Of a stretch of 40,980 nt of DNA, positions 27,300 through 35,752 are shown in pieces. The notes beneath the pieces were generated by a model. It saw only the letters and a program-made list of their open reading frames with translations, did no database searches and was not told the origin of the DNA. The stretch is from Planctomycetota bacterium (GTDB taxonomy: Bacteria; Planctomycetota; UBA1135; GCA-002686595), in NCBI GenBank assembly GCA_028278425.1, contig JANQEJ010000060.1, positions 1 through 40,980 on the forward strand. The letters run 5' to 3'. Numbering within the stretch: position 1 is the stretch's first letter; every line of letters starts with the position of its first letter. The position numbers and the translations under genes were made by a program.

Positions 27300-27344
27300 G
27301 CCGCGAGGTTAGCAGTGCGCCTTGGCTTCCGCTAGCGTACGTCC

Positions 27345-28493
27345 ATGCGCGTCGGCATCGACTACCGTCCGGCTCTCGTGAACCGCGAGGGGATCGGGCG
27401 TTACACCCGCGAGCTGGTTCGCGGGATGATCGAGCTCGACTTCGACGCCAACCTAGGGCTCTTCGGGTACACCCTCGCCCCGATTCGCTTCGCGCGCGCC
27501 GAGCTGGGCCTCGAAGGCTCGCGCGCCGAGCTCTTGCGGCTGCGCTTCCCGAACCGCTGGATGCCGTGGCTGCTCGAGAAGCTCGGCAAGGGCGTCGACG
27601 ACCTGACCGGCGGCGCGGACGTTTACCACCACACCCAGTACAACGCGCTCGCGGTCCGCCGCGCCGCCGAGGTGGTCACGCTCCACGACTGCATCTACAT
27701 GCTGGACGCCGGCTACATGGATCGCCCCACCGCCGAGCGCATGACCGCCGCCGCGCGCGAGATGGCGCAGCGCGCGCGCCGGATCCTGGTCCCGAGCGAG
27801 TACGTCGGCGCGGAGGTCGTGATGAACTTCGGCGTCTGGCCGAACAAGGTCGCCGTGACGGGCCTCGGCTGCGACCACGTCGTGCGCGATCTGCCGCCGA
27901 AGGTCGAGAAGGCGGGCGAACCGTACATCCTGACCGTGTCGCGCGTGGACCCGCGCAAGAACCACCTGCGCATGCTGGAGGCCTTTGAGCGCCTGGTCAA
28001 GGAGGGCCTCCCCCACCGCTGGGTCATCGCCGGGCCGCCGGGCTGGAACGTCGAGGCCTTCGAGCGCGCCCTGGCCGAGTCGCCGGCGCGCGACCGGGTG
28101 GAATGGCGCAAGTTCGTGGCGGAGGAGGAGCTGCCCATGCTCTACGCTCGGGCGGACCTGTTCCTCTTCGCGAGCCTGAACGAGGGCTTCGGGTTGCCCC
28201 CGCTCGAGGCGATGGCCTGCGGCACGGCGGTCGTCTCGAGCTGCGTGACGTCGATGCCCGAGGTCTGCGGCGACGCGGCCTGGCTCGTCGAGCCCACCGA
28301 CAGCGAGCGCATCTTCGAGGCGGCGCGCCGCATCCTGACCGAGCCGGAGCGGCGCGAGGACCTCGAGCTGCGCGGGAAGCAACAGGCGCGGCGGTTCACC
28401 TGGCGCGAGACGGCGAAGCACACGCTGATCGCCTACCAGAAGGCGACGGAGCCGGAGGAGAACGAGGGTCCGAAGTTGCGGCGGTCGCTCTAG
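27345..28493 (+). CDS. Glycosyltransferase family 4 (GT-B)
   Basis: 382 residues. The N-terminal half holds DVYHHTQYN and VVTLHDCIYMLD, the C-terminal half the sugar-nucleotide site: EPYILTVSRVDPRKNHLRML near 192-211, then the EX7E pair E280 and E288 in EGFGLPPLEAMACG. This is a retaining GT4 enzyme, likely in surface polysaccharide synthesis alongside the flippase. The mutarotase gene starts 5 nt after its stop, so they are co-transcribed. Confidence 0.9.
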   Translation: MRVGIDYRPALVNREGIGRYTRELVRGMIELDFDANLGLFGYTLAPIRFARAELGLEGSRAELLRLRFPNRWMPWLLEKLGKGVDDLTGGADVYHHTQYNALAVRRAAEVVTLHDCIYMLDAGYMDRPTAERMTAAAREMAQRARRILVPSEYVGAEVVMNFGVWPNKVAVTGLGCDHVVRDLPPKVEKAGEPYILTVSRVDPRKNHLRMLEAFERLVKEGLPHRWVIAGPPGWNVEAFERALAESPARDRVEWRKFVAEEELPMLYARADLFLFASLNEGFGLPPLEAMACGTAVVSSCVTSMPEVCGDAAWLVEPTDSERIFEAARRILTEPERREDLELRGKQQARRFTWRETAKHTLIAYQKATEPEENEGPKLRRSL

Positions 28494-28498
28494 GTGGT

Positions 28499-29557
28499 AT
28501 GAGACCGCGCGTCGAGGACTTCGGCCAGACCGCGGACGGGACGCAGACCGAGGTCTTCACGCTCGAGTGCGGAGACGGGCTCCGTGCGCGGATGACGACC
28601 TTCGGCGCGGCTCTGACGGAGCTCTGGGTGCCAGACCGAAGGGGAAGACTCGCCGACGTCGTGCTCGGCTTCGACACGCTCGCCGGGTACGAGTCGGCCG
28701 CGAACCAGTACTTCGGCTGCACGGTCGGCCGCTGCGCCAACCGCATCGCCAACGGCGCGTTCGTCCTCGACGGTCGGACGATCCAGCTCTCCACCAACGA
28801 GGGGCCGCACCACCTCCACGGCGGTAGCCGGGGCCTGGACCGCGTGAGCTGGCGAGGACAGGTGCAGGACGACGAGCGCGATCCGGCGGTCCTGTTCACG
28901 ACCCGGAGTCCCGCCGGCTCGGAGGGCTACCCGGGAACGCTGGACGCGGCGGTCACCTACACGCTCGGCGCGCGGGAGCTGCGGCTCGACTACGTTGCGT
29001 CGTGCAGCGAGACGAGTCCGGTCAACCTCACGAACCACTCCTACTTCAATCTCGCGGGGGCCGGAGAGGGGACGATTCTGGGGCACGAGCTCTGGATCGC
29101 GGCCGAGCACTACCTGCCGGTCGACGAGTCTCTGATTCCCACGGGCAACATCGAGCCCGTCGCGGGCACGGCGCTCGACTTCCGCGCGCGTCGTCCCGCT
29201 CGGACGCTCGGGTCCGGAATGACGGAGCTGGAGGCGGAGGCGACCCGCGGATACGACCACAACTTCGTGCTCGACCACGCGCCCGGCGAGCTGGCTCTGG
29301 CGGCGAGATTGAGGGAGCCGACGTCGGGCCGCACGCTGGAGCTCTTGACGACAGAACCCGGGCTCCAGGTGTACTCCGGCAACCACCTGCACGGCCAGAC
29401 GGGCAAGGGCAACCGGCGCTACGACCGTCACGGAGCGCTCGCCCTCGAAGCTCAGCGCTTCCCGGACGCCGTCCACCACGACGGGTTTCCCACCGTGCTC
29501 CTCCATCCGGGCCAGACGTACACGCAGACGACGGTCTACCGCTTCTCGATCGATTGA
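28499..29557 (+). CDS. Aldose 1-epimerase (mutarotase)
   Basis: 352 residues from the ATG at 28499 with GGTGG just upstream. GalM signatures: GCTVGRCANRIANG, NEGPHHLHGG, the catalytic His in NLTNHSYFNLAG, YDHNFVLDH, and the catalytic Glu in ALEAQRFPD. It interconverts alpha and beta anomers of free aldoses. It ends 5 nt from the stop of the convergent SMP-30 lactonase, and the operon behind that lactonase encodes sugar oxidation, so it probably supplies the beta anomer to the dehydrogenase. The placement is inference, the enzyme class firm. Confidence 0.92.
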   Translation: MRPRVEDFGQTADGTQTEVFTLECGDGLRARMTTFGAALTELWVPDRRGRLADVVLGFDTLAGYESAANQYFGCTVGRCANRIANGAFVLDGRTIQLSTNEGPHHLHGGSRGLDRVSWRGQVQDDERDPAVLFTTRSPAGSEGYPGTLDAAVTYTLGARELRLDYVASCSETSPVNLTNHSYFNLAGAGEGTILGHELWIAAEHYLPVDESLIPTGNIEPVAGTALDFRARRPARTLGSGMTELEAEATRGYDHNFVLDHAPGELALAARLREPTSGRTLELLTTEPGLQVYSGNHLHGQTGKGNRRYDRHGALALEAQRFPDAVHHDGFPTVLLHPGQTYTQTTVYRFSID

Positions 29558-29562
29558 GCGTG

Positions 29563-30441
29563 TCAGCCCAGGAAAGGCTGGGGAGGCAGACCCCGGACCG
29601 GCGCCGGAACCTCGAACAGGTGGCCCGCGAGGGGCTGCGCGTCGCGAGCGGCATCGTCGAGACCGATCGATGCCGTCGTCACGTAGAGGCGGTCCAGCTC
29701 GGGTCCGCCGAAGCAGCAGCTCGTCACCTGCGCGACGGGTAGCTCGATCACGCGCTCGGGCTCGCCTTCGGGAGTGAACCGGGTCAAGCGCCAGCCGCCC
29801 CAGTGAGCCACCCACAGGAACCCCTCGGCGTCGCAGGTCATCCCGTCGGGATAGCCTTCGCCCTCCGGGATGCGAACGAAGGGCCGCTTGTTCGACAGGG
29901 AGCCGTCGGCCGACAGATCGAAGGCGTAGACAACGCGCTCGAACGTGTCGGTGTGGTACAGGACGCGGCCATCGGGGCGGAACGCGGGCCCGTTGGTGAC
30001 CACGTATCCCTCGTCCATGCGATGCCACGCTCCATCCGGGTCGAGGCGGTAGAGAGCACCGGTGGGCCGCGTCTCCCCGTCGTCCATCGTGCCGGCCCAG
30101 AGCCTTCCAGCGGCGTCGCACTTCCCGTCGTTGAAACGGTTGCCCGGCACGTCCGGCTCCGGCGCCGCGAACCGCTCGATCTCGACGCCGTCGAGGTCGA
30201 TCCACGCGAACCCGCTGCGCAGCGCGGCGACGAACCCTCCCCGGGCGCGCGGCGCGATGCAGCCGATCTCCTCGGGCATCGGCCAGCTCCGGTTCTCCCC
30301 CGTCGCCGGATCGTGGCGGTGGACCGCGGGCGCCTTGATGTCCACCCAATAGACCGCGCCCTCGGCGGGAATCCAGACCGGTCCCTCGCCCAAGAGTGCT
30401 GCACCGTCCGAAACGGCCCGCGGGTCGTGCTCGCGGCTCAA
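29563..30441 (-). CDS. SMP-30/gluconolactonase-type sugar lactonase
   Basis: 292 residues from a TTG at 30441 that overlaps the dehydratase stop as TTGA, so translation is coupled. Family marks: the metal-binding Glu in ALLGEGPVW (E19), NRFNDGKCDAAGRLWAGTMD, TNGPAFRPDGRVLYHTDTF and YPDGMTCDAEGFLWVAHWGG, all characteristic of the six-bladed SMP-30 propeller. It opens an aldonolactone to the aldonate, the step between the dehydrogenase and the dehydratase encoded upstream. Confidence 0.9.
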   Translation of the reverse strand: MSREHDPRAVSDGAALLGEGPVWIPAEGAVYWVDIKAPAVHRHDPATGENRSWPMPEEIGCIAPRARGGFVAALRSGFAWIDLDGVEIERFAAPEPDVPGNRFNDGKCDAAGRLWAGTMDDGETRPTGALYRLDPDGAWHRMDEGYVVTNGPAFRPDGRVLYHTDTFERVVYAFDLSADGSLSNKRPFVRIPEGEGYPDGMTCDAEGFLWVAHWGGWRLTRFTPEGEPERVIELPVAQVTSCCFGGPELDRLYVTTASIGLDDAARDAQPLAGHLFEVPAPVRGLPPQPFLG

Positions 30442-32171
30442 TGGCTCTCTCTCGGAATCGGGGCGCCGCTCTTGCCCACCAGGAACCCGAAGTCCGCGCC
30501 CTTGTCGGCCTGCATCACGTGCTCGACGTAGAGCCTGTAGTACCCGCGTTCCGAGTGCGGAGGCGGAGGATTCCACCGGGAGCGCCGCCGTTCCAGCTCG
30601 TCGTCGTCGACGGCGAGGTGCAGGCGCCGCGCCTCGACGTCCAACTCGATCACGTCGCCCGTTTCCACAAGGGCGAGCGGGCCGCCCACCGCGGCCTCGG
30701 GAGCCGTGTGGAGCACGACGGTTCCGTAGGCGGTGCCGCTCATGCGCGCGTCCGAGATGCGGACCATGTCGCGCACTCCCCGCTCGAGCAGCTTCTTCGG
30801 CAACGCCATGTTGCCGACCTCCGGGAAGCCGGGGTAGCCCCTCGGACCGCAGTTCTTGAGCACCATGACGTCGTCGGGTTCGACGTCCAGATCCGGATCG
30901 TCCACCCGCGACTTGTAATCGTCGATGTCCTCGAACACCACGGCGCGCCCGCGGTGCTTCGAGAGCTCCGGCGAGGCCGCCGACGGCTTCAGCACCGCGC
31001 CGTCCGGCGCCAGGTTCCCGCGCAGCACCGCGATCCCGCCGTGCGGAGCCACGGGCCGGTCCAGCGGACGGATGACCTCCCTGTCGAAGCACTCCGCGTC
31101 GGCGCAGTTCTCACCCAAGGTCTGGCCGTTCACGGTGAGGGCGTCCCGATGGACTCGCTCGCCCAGCTCCCGGATGACCACGGGCAACCCGCCGGCGTAG
31201 TAGAAGTCCTCCATGAGCGCTCGGCCCGAGGGCATCAGGTCGACCAGACAGGGCACGTCGCGACCCAGGACGTCCCAGTCGTCCAGGGTGAGCGGAACGC
31301 CCACCCGGCCGGCGAGCGCGAGCAGATGCACGACCGCGTTGGTCGAACCGCCGATCGCGCCGCTGACGCGGATGGCGTTCTCGAAGGCCCGGCGATCGAG
31401 GATCCGCGACATGGTGAGATCCTCCTCGACCATCGCGCAGATCCGCCGGCCGGCGTCGCGCGCGAGCACCTTGCGGCGCGCGTCGACCGCGGGGATCGCC
31501 GCGTTGCCCGGCAATCCCATCCCGAGCGCCTCGACCAGCGACGCCATCGTGGAGGCGGTCCCCATGGTCATGCAGTGCCCCGCCGAGCGCGACATGCAGG
31601 CTTCCGCTTCCATGAACTCCTGCGGGGACATCTTCCCCGCGCGGGTATTCTCGCTGAACTCCCAGACGCTCGTGCCCGACCCGATGTCCCGCCCGCGGTA
31701 CTTGCCGCTCAGCATCGGGCCGCCGGAGACCATGATCGCGGGCAGGTCGCAGCTCGCCGCGCCCATCAAGAGCGAGGGCGTCGTCTTGTCGCAACCCGCC
31801 AGCAGAACGACGCCGTCCAGAGGGTTTGCGCGCACCGTCTCCTCGACGTCCATCGCGGCCAGGTTGCGGAACATCATGGTCGTGGGCCGCATCAGCGTCT
31901 CGCCCAACGACAGCACGGGGAACTCGAGCGGAACGCCGCCCGCGTCCAGAACCCCGCGCCGGACGTGATCCGCCAGCTCGCGAAAATGGCCGTTGCAGGG
32001 CGTGAGCTCCGACCAGGTGTTGCAGATCCCGATCACGGGACGGCCGTCGAAGGCGTCCGAGGGAAGCCCCTGGTTGCGCATCCAGCTTCGGTGGATGAAG
32101 CCGTCCCGGTCCGCGGATCCGAACCAGGCGACGCTGCGTCGCGGCGTGCTCACGGGAGGGTAGTGTCCCAT
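30438..32171 (-). CDS. IlvD/Edd family sugar-acid dehydratase, L-arabinonate dehydratase type
   Basis: 577 residues, the length of the aldonate class. Three cluster cysteines fall at C59 (SELTPCNGHF), C127 (LLAGCDKTTP) and C200 (RSAGHCMTMG), which to my recollection are the positions of the [2Fe-2S] ligands in the characterised rhizobial L-arabinonate dehydratase. K129 and Ser478 in ARMSGT match the metal and catalytic-base motifs. It removes water from an aldonate to give a 2-keto-3-deoxy acid. It lies between the dehydrogenase and lactonase genes. D-fuconate, D-galactonate and D-xylonate enzymes are near relatives, so the exact substrate is open. Confidence 0.9.
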   Translation of the reverse strand: MGHYPPVSTPRRSVAWFGSADRDGFIHRSWMRNQGLPSDAFDGRPVIGICNTWSELTPCNGHFRELADHVRRGVLDAGGVPLEFPVLSLGETLMRPTTMMFRNLAAMDVEETVRANPLDGVVLLAGCDKTTPSLLMGAASCDLPAIMVSGGPMLSGKYRGRDIGSGTSVWEFSENTRAGKMSPQEFMEAEACMSRSAGHCMTMGTASTMASLVEALGMGLPGNAAIPAVDARRKVLARDAGRRICAMVEEDLTMSRILDRRAFENAIRVSGAIGGSTNAVVHLLALAGRVGVPLTLDDWDVLGRDVPCLVDLMPSGRALMEDFYYAGGLPVVIRELGERVHRDALTVNGQTLGENCADAECFDREVIRPLDRPVAPHGGIAVLRGNLAPDGAVLKPSAASPELSKHRGRAVVFEDIDDYKSRVDDPDLDVEPDDVMVLKNCGPRGYPGFPEVGNMALPKKLLERGVRDMVRISDARMSGTAYGTVVLHTAPEAAVGGPLALVETGDVIELDVEARRLHLAVDDDELERRRSRWNPPPPHSERGYYRLYVEHVMQADKGADFGFLVGKSGAPIPRESH

Positions 32172-32221
32172 TGTGCCGACGCGTCGCAACCGGGTAGTCC
32201 GGCCTCCTTTGTGCTCGTTGC

Positions 32222-33070
32222 CTAATCGCGCTCCAGGCGACTGCGCACGTCCTCGGCGTCGACGTCGTCTGCTTCCCACAGGCGCCGCCCCTCCATTCCG
32301 CCGGACACGCCGACCGCCTCGCCGGAGACGTGGCGAGCCATCGCGGGCGACGCGAGGAAGACGACGGTCCGCGCCACGTCGCGCGCCCGCGCGAGCTGGC
32401 GCAGCGCCATCGTGCTCGTCACCCGCTCGACGTGCGCGTCGTCCTCGAGCTCGTTTCGCACCATGGCCGTCACCGTCCAGCCGGGCTCGACCAGGTTCAC
32501 GCGGGCGTACGGATCCACCCGGGCGATCTCGTTCTTGAGCGTGCGGACCAGACCGTAGAGGCCGGCTTTGCTCGCCGCGTAGTCCGCGTGGCCGCGCTCG
32601 CCGAAGCGGCCGGCGGTCGAGCCCGTGAACACCAGCGCCGCCCCGTGCCCGTCCTCGCGCGGGCCGGTGCGCTCGAGGGCGCGGAGGAACGACCGCGCCG
32701 TCCACGCCGCGCCGAGCAGGTTGACCTCGAGCACGGACCGCACGCGCTCCTCCTCCAGGCGATGGAGCGGGCGCTCCTCCGGCGGCCAGATACCCGCGTT
32801 GGCGACGCAGACGTCCGCGCGGCCCCAGGTCGCGAGCACGCGGTCGAAGGCGTGCTCAAGCTCGTCGGGCCGCGTCACGTCGGCGTGCAGGCACAGCGCG
32901 CGCTCGCGCCAGGGCCGGTCGGCGACGAAGGCCTCGAGCTCTTCGAAGCGCCGGTGCCCCTGCAGCGCGAGCCGCGCGCCCTCCGCGGCGAAGGCCTCGG
33001 CGACCTCGCGCCCGATCCCCCCGGACGCGCCGGTGAGGAAGACGACCTTGTCGTTGAGCTGGGTGTCCAC
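32222..33070 (-). CDS. Short-chain dehydrogenase/reductase, probable sugar 1-dehydrogenase
   Basis: 282 residues from a GTG at 33070; the frame is open further upstream but without a better start. Rossmann motif TGASGGIG at 13-20, VANAG at 89-93, catalytic S151, Y164 and K168 (YAASK), and a C-terminal GEAVGVSGGM. The family oxidises secondary alcohols with NAD(P). Because lactonase and aldonate dehydratase genes follow on the same strand, aldose to lactone oxidation is the likely reaction, but sequence alone cannot prove it. Confidence 0.85.
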   Translation of the reverse strand: MDTQLNDKVVFLTGASGGIGREVAEAFAAEGARLALQGHRRFEELEAFVADRPWRERALCLHADVTRPDELEHAFDRVLATWGRADVCVANAGIWPPEERPLHRLEEERVRSVLEVNLLGAAWTARSFLRALERTGPREDGHGAALVFTGSTAGRFGERGHADYAASKAGLYGLVRTLKNEIARVDPYARVNLVEPGWTVTAMVRNELEDDAHVERVTSTMALRQLARARDVARTVVFLASPAMARHVSGEAVGVSGGMEGRRLWEADDVDAEDVRSRLERD

Positions 33071-33113
33071 GTTTCGCTGTGCTCCCGGAGCAGTGTAAGG
33101 AAGTCCGGCGCGA

Positions 33114-34226
33114 CTACCCGGTCGCGAGCGCCGACAAGCGATCGAGCCAGGGCCCAACGCCACGGTCCTCGACCGCCGCGCGCACGCCCAGGCGGTCGAC
33201 CGCGCGCTCGGAGACCAGGCCGATCCAGCGGCCGAGCGCCGCGGAGAGAATCTCGACGTTACCCGGATCCGCGAGAGCCTCGCCCTGGACAGACGAGCGG
33301 ATCGCCTCCGCCGCGCCTGCGCGCGCGGTCGTCAGCACCGGCGTTCCGCTCGCCAGCGACTCGAGCACGACGAACGAGCTCGTGTCGCGCCACGTCGGAA
33401 GCGCGGTGAGGTCGGCCGCCCCGAAGAGGGCCCGCGGATCGACCTCGGCGCGGACCGTCGCGCGTTCCGGCTCGATGCCGGTCCGCCGCACGAGCCGCTC
33501 CCAGGGCGAAGCTGGCCGCGGTCCCGCGATCAAGAGGTGCCACGGCTGTGCCTGCAGCGGTTCGAGCGCGAGCAGGAGCGCCGGCAATCCCTTCAGCACG
33601 GGATCGCGCGCCGCGAACGCGATGAGCGCGGTGCGCTCCGCCACGCCGAGCTCCGCGCGGAGCGCGCGCCCGAGCGAAGCGCGGTTCTCCGGGCGGAAGG
33701 CGTCGAGATCGACGGCGTTCGGCACGAGCTCGAGCCGCTCGCGGCAGGCGGGATAGAGCTCGGCGAGCTCTTCGCGGACGAGGGCGGACACGCAGGCAAC
33801 GCGGCGCGCCCCGCCCTCCGCGAGGAGCATCCGCTCGAACGCGAGGAACACGCGGTGCCGCCCCCACGGCTCGCCGGCGGCGCGGCCGCGCGAGAGCCGG
33901 CGCGCCTCGAGCGAGCGTGCGTGAGCGCCGCCGTGCGGCCAGTAGAGGTCGACCTCCGGGAGATGCCGGACACCGATCGTTCGCTCGCAACCCGCCTCGC
34001 GTGCCGCGGCGACCAGCGCGTGGCCGAGCGCCTCCTCGCGCCGCGCGCGCGTCAGTCCTCGCGCCGAAACGGCGTGGAAGGTCCCCGGCGCGCCGTCGCT
34101 CGCGGCGAGCCCGAAGGCGTGGACGTCGTGGCCTCGTTCGTCGAGATGTTTCGCGAGCCTTGCGAGCGCGCGCTCCGCGCCGCCGCGCTCCGGCACCCAG
34201 CGGTCGATCAGGAAGCCGACGCGCAC
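33114..34226 (-). CDS. Glycosyltransferase family 4, WaaG-like
   Basis: 370 residues. The N-terminus GFLIDRWVPERGGAERAL is typical of LPS-core-type GT4 enzymes, as is LVPNAVDLDAFRPEN at the domain junction. The active-site stretch reads WRDTSSFVVLESLASGTP, with Asp in place of the first Glu of EX7E, a common variant in this subgroup. It is probably a hexosyltransferase for a surface glycan. It starts 5 nt after the arsenate-reductase-type gene and 43 nt before the dehydrogenase, so it lies within a run of five minus-strand genes. Confidence 0.87.
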   Translation of the reverse strand: MRVGFLIDRWVPERGGAERALARLAKHLDERGHDVHAFGLAASDGAPGTFHAVSARGLTRARREEALGHALVAAAREAGCERTIGVRHLPEVDLYWPHGGAHARSLEARRLSRGRAAGEPWGRHRVFLAFERMLLAEGGARRVACVSALVREELAELYPACRERLELVPNAVDLDAFRPENRASLGRALRAELGVAERTALIAFAARDPVLKGLPALLLALEPLQAQPWHLLIAGPRPASPWERLVRRTGIEPERATVRAEVDPRALFGAADLTALPTWRDTSSFVVLESLASGTPVLTTARAGAAEAIRSSVQGEALADPGNVEILSAALGRWIGLVSERAVDRLGVRAAVEDRGVGPWLDRLSALATG

Positions 34227-34231
34227 CTGCC

Positions 34232-34675
34232 TCAGCGCTCGAGCGAGAGCGGCGCCGCCCCTTCGTCGAGCCAGGTCGCGATCCGCTCACGGATCTCGTC
34301 GCGCACGCGGCGGAAGACGGCGAGCACCTCGTCCTCGCTTCCGGTCGCCGCCGCCGGGTCGTCGAACGGCCAGCGCTCGACGCGCGTGGCGCCCGGAAAC
34401 GTCGGACAGTTCTCGGCGGCGTGCGTGCAGACCGCGATCACGAGCTCGGGCGGAGCGTCGAGGTAGTCCTCGATCGCGTCCGAGGTCTGGCCCGACACGT
34501 CGACGCCGGCCTCGGCCATCACCTGCACCGCGCGCGGGTTCAACCCGTGCGGGTCGGTCCCGGCCGACAGCGCCTCGACGCGGCCGCCGGCGAGTGCGCG
34601 CAGCCAGCCCTCGGCCATCTGGCTGCGGCACGAGTTGCCGGTGCACAGGAACAAGACGCGCGGGACGTCGCTCAT
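34232..34675 (-). CDS. arsC: Arsenate reductase (thioredoxin type) or low-Mr protein phosphatase
   Basis: 147 residues. The P-loop is at residues 11-17 (nucleophile C11, then C16 and R17, in LCTGNSCRSQMAEG). The redox pair C83 and C90 in VCTHAAENCPTFPG is spaced as in the thioredoxin-coupled ArsC family, whose staphylococcal member uses C10, C82 and C89. That pair distinguishes it from plain low-Mr tyrosine phosphatases. It would reduce arsenate to arsenite, but no arsenite pump or ArsR is nearby and it heads a glycan and sugar operon, so another role is possible. Confidence 0.85.
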   Translation of the reverse strand: MSDVPRVLFLCTGNSCRSQMAEGWLRALAGGRVEALSAGTDPHGLNPRAVQVMAEAGVDVSGQTSDAIEDYLDAPPELVIAVCTHAAENCPTFPGATRVERWPFDDPAAATGSEDEVLAVFRRVRDEIRERIATWLDEGAAPLSLER

Positions 34676-34711
34676 GGCGCGCATGCTACCCGTCCCGCTA
34701 GGCTTCGCGCC

Positions 34712-35752
34712 GTGAAAGTCGGCTTCGACGTCTCGCCGCTGCACCGCCCGTTCCCGCCCGGCGTCGCGCGCGCGGCGCGCGGGCTCGTCGGCGCGCTCGA
34801 GCGCCGCGGGAAGATCGAGGTCGTGCGGCTGGCCCCGGACGCCGCGGACGACCTGCGCGCCTGGCGCCGCGGGCTGCCGCGCGCCGTGGAGGAGCGCTCG
34901 CTCGCCGGGCTGCACTCGTTCACGTCGGCCTTCCCGTGGCGCGGTCCGGGTCGCCGCGTGCAGACGATCCATGAGCTGCCGTGGAAGCACGGGGTGGCCG
35001 AGAACGCGGGTCTCGCCCACCGCCTCTGGGCAGCCTTCGGTCCGATGCTCGCCGACGCGGTCGTGTGCCCGTCGGAGCACGTCGCGCGCCAGCTCCGCAA
35101 GCGCGTGCTCCCCGGCGCCGCCAAGGTGCGCGTCGTTCCGTGGGGCGTCGGTCCGCCGTTCGCCGAGGAGCCGCCGCCGGACGTCGTCGACGAGGTCGTG
35201 CTCGAGCGCTACCGCTTGAGCGAGGATCCGATCGCGCTTTGCCTCGGCGCCGTGCGGCCGAAGAAGAACCTCGCGGCCCTCCTTCACGGGCTGGCCGAGC
35301 TGCGCAAGCGCAACGGTCCGTCGCTGCAGGCGGTCGTCACCGGCGCGGAGACCGCGCAGCTCCGCAAGGACCTCGGGCTCGCGTCGCGCCTCGGGCTCGC
35401 GCGCTGGGTGCAGACCGTCGGGACGGTCGACGAGGCCGACCTGCCCTCGCTCCTGCGCCTCGCCTCGGTCGTGCCGGTCTTGTCCGTGTCCGAGGGCTTC
35501 GGTTTCCCCGCCCTCGAGGCGCTGGCCTGCGGCACGCCCGCGCTGGTCGCGCGCGGCAGCGCGCAGGCCGAGGTCGCGGGCGAGCACGGCTTCGAGGTGG
35601 ACCCCGCCGACGCGGGATCGGTCGCCGACGGCCTCGAGCGGGCGCTGCGCGAGCGCGAGGAGCTCCGCTACGTCCTGCCCGAGCGCGCGCGCGAGCTGTC
35701 GTGGGACGCCTGTGCCGAGAAGGTCGAGACGCTCTGGGAGGAGCTCGCGTGA
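34712..35752 (+). CDS. Glycosyltransferase family 4
   Basis: 346 residues from a GTG at 34712, 36 bp from the divergent arsC-like gene. KVGFDVSPLHRPFPPGVAR opens the acceptor domain, TIHELPWKHGV and ADAVVCPSEHVARQL follow, and ICLGAVRPKKN-type and SEGFGFPALEALACGTP give the donor site with the EX7E pair. The stop overlaps the next glycosyltransferase start as GTGA, so the two enzymes are made together and probably add consecutive sugars. Confidence 0.9.
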   Translation: MKVGFDVSPLHRPFPPGVARAARGLVGALERRGKIEVVRLAPDAADDLRAWRRGLPRAVEERSLAGLHSFTSAFPWRGPGRRVQTIHELPWKHGVAENAGLAHRLWAAFGPMLADAVVCPSEHVARQLRKRVLPGAAKVRVVPWGVGPPFAEEPPPDVVDEVVLERYRLSEDPIALCLGAVRPKKNLAALLHGLAELRKRNGPSLQAVVTGAETAQLRKDLGLASRLGLARWVQTVGTVDEADLPSLLRLASVVPVLSVSEGFGFPALEALACGTPALVARGSAQAEVAGEHGFEVDPADAGSVADGLERALREREELRYVLPERARELSWDACAEKVETLWEELA

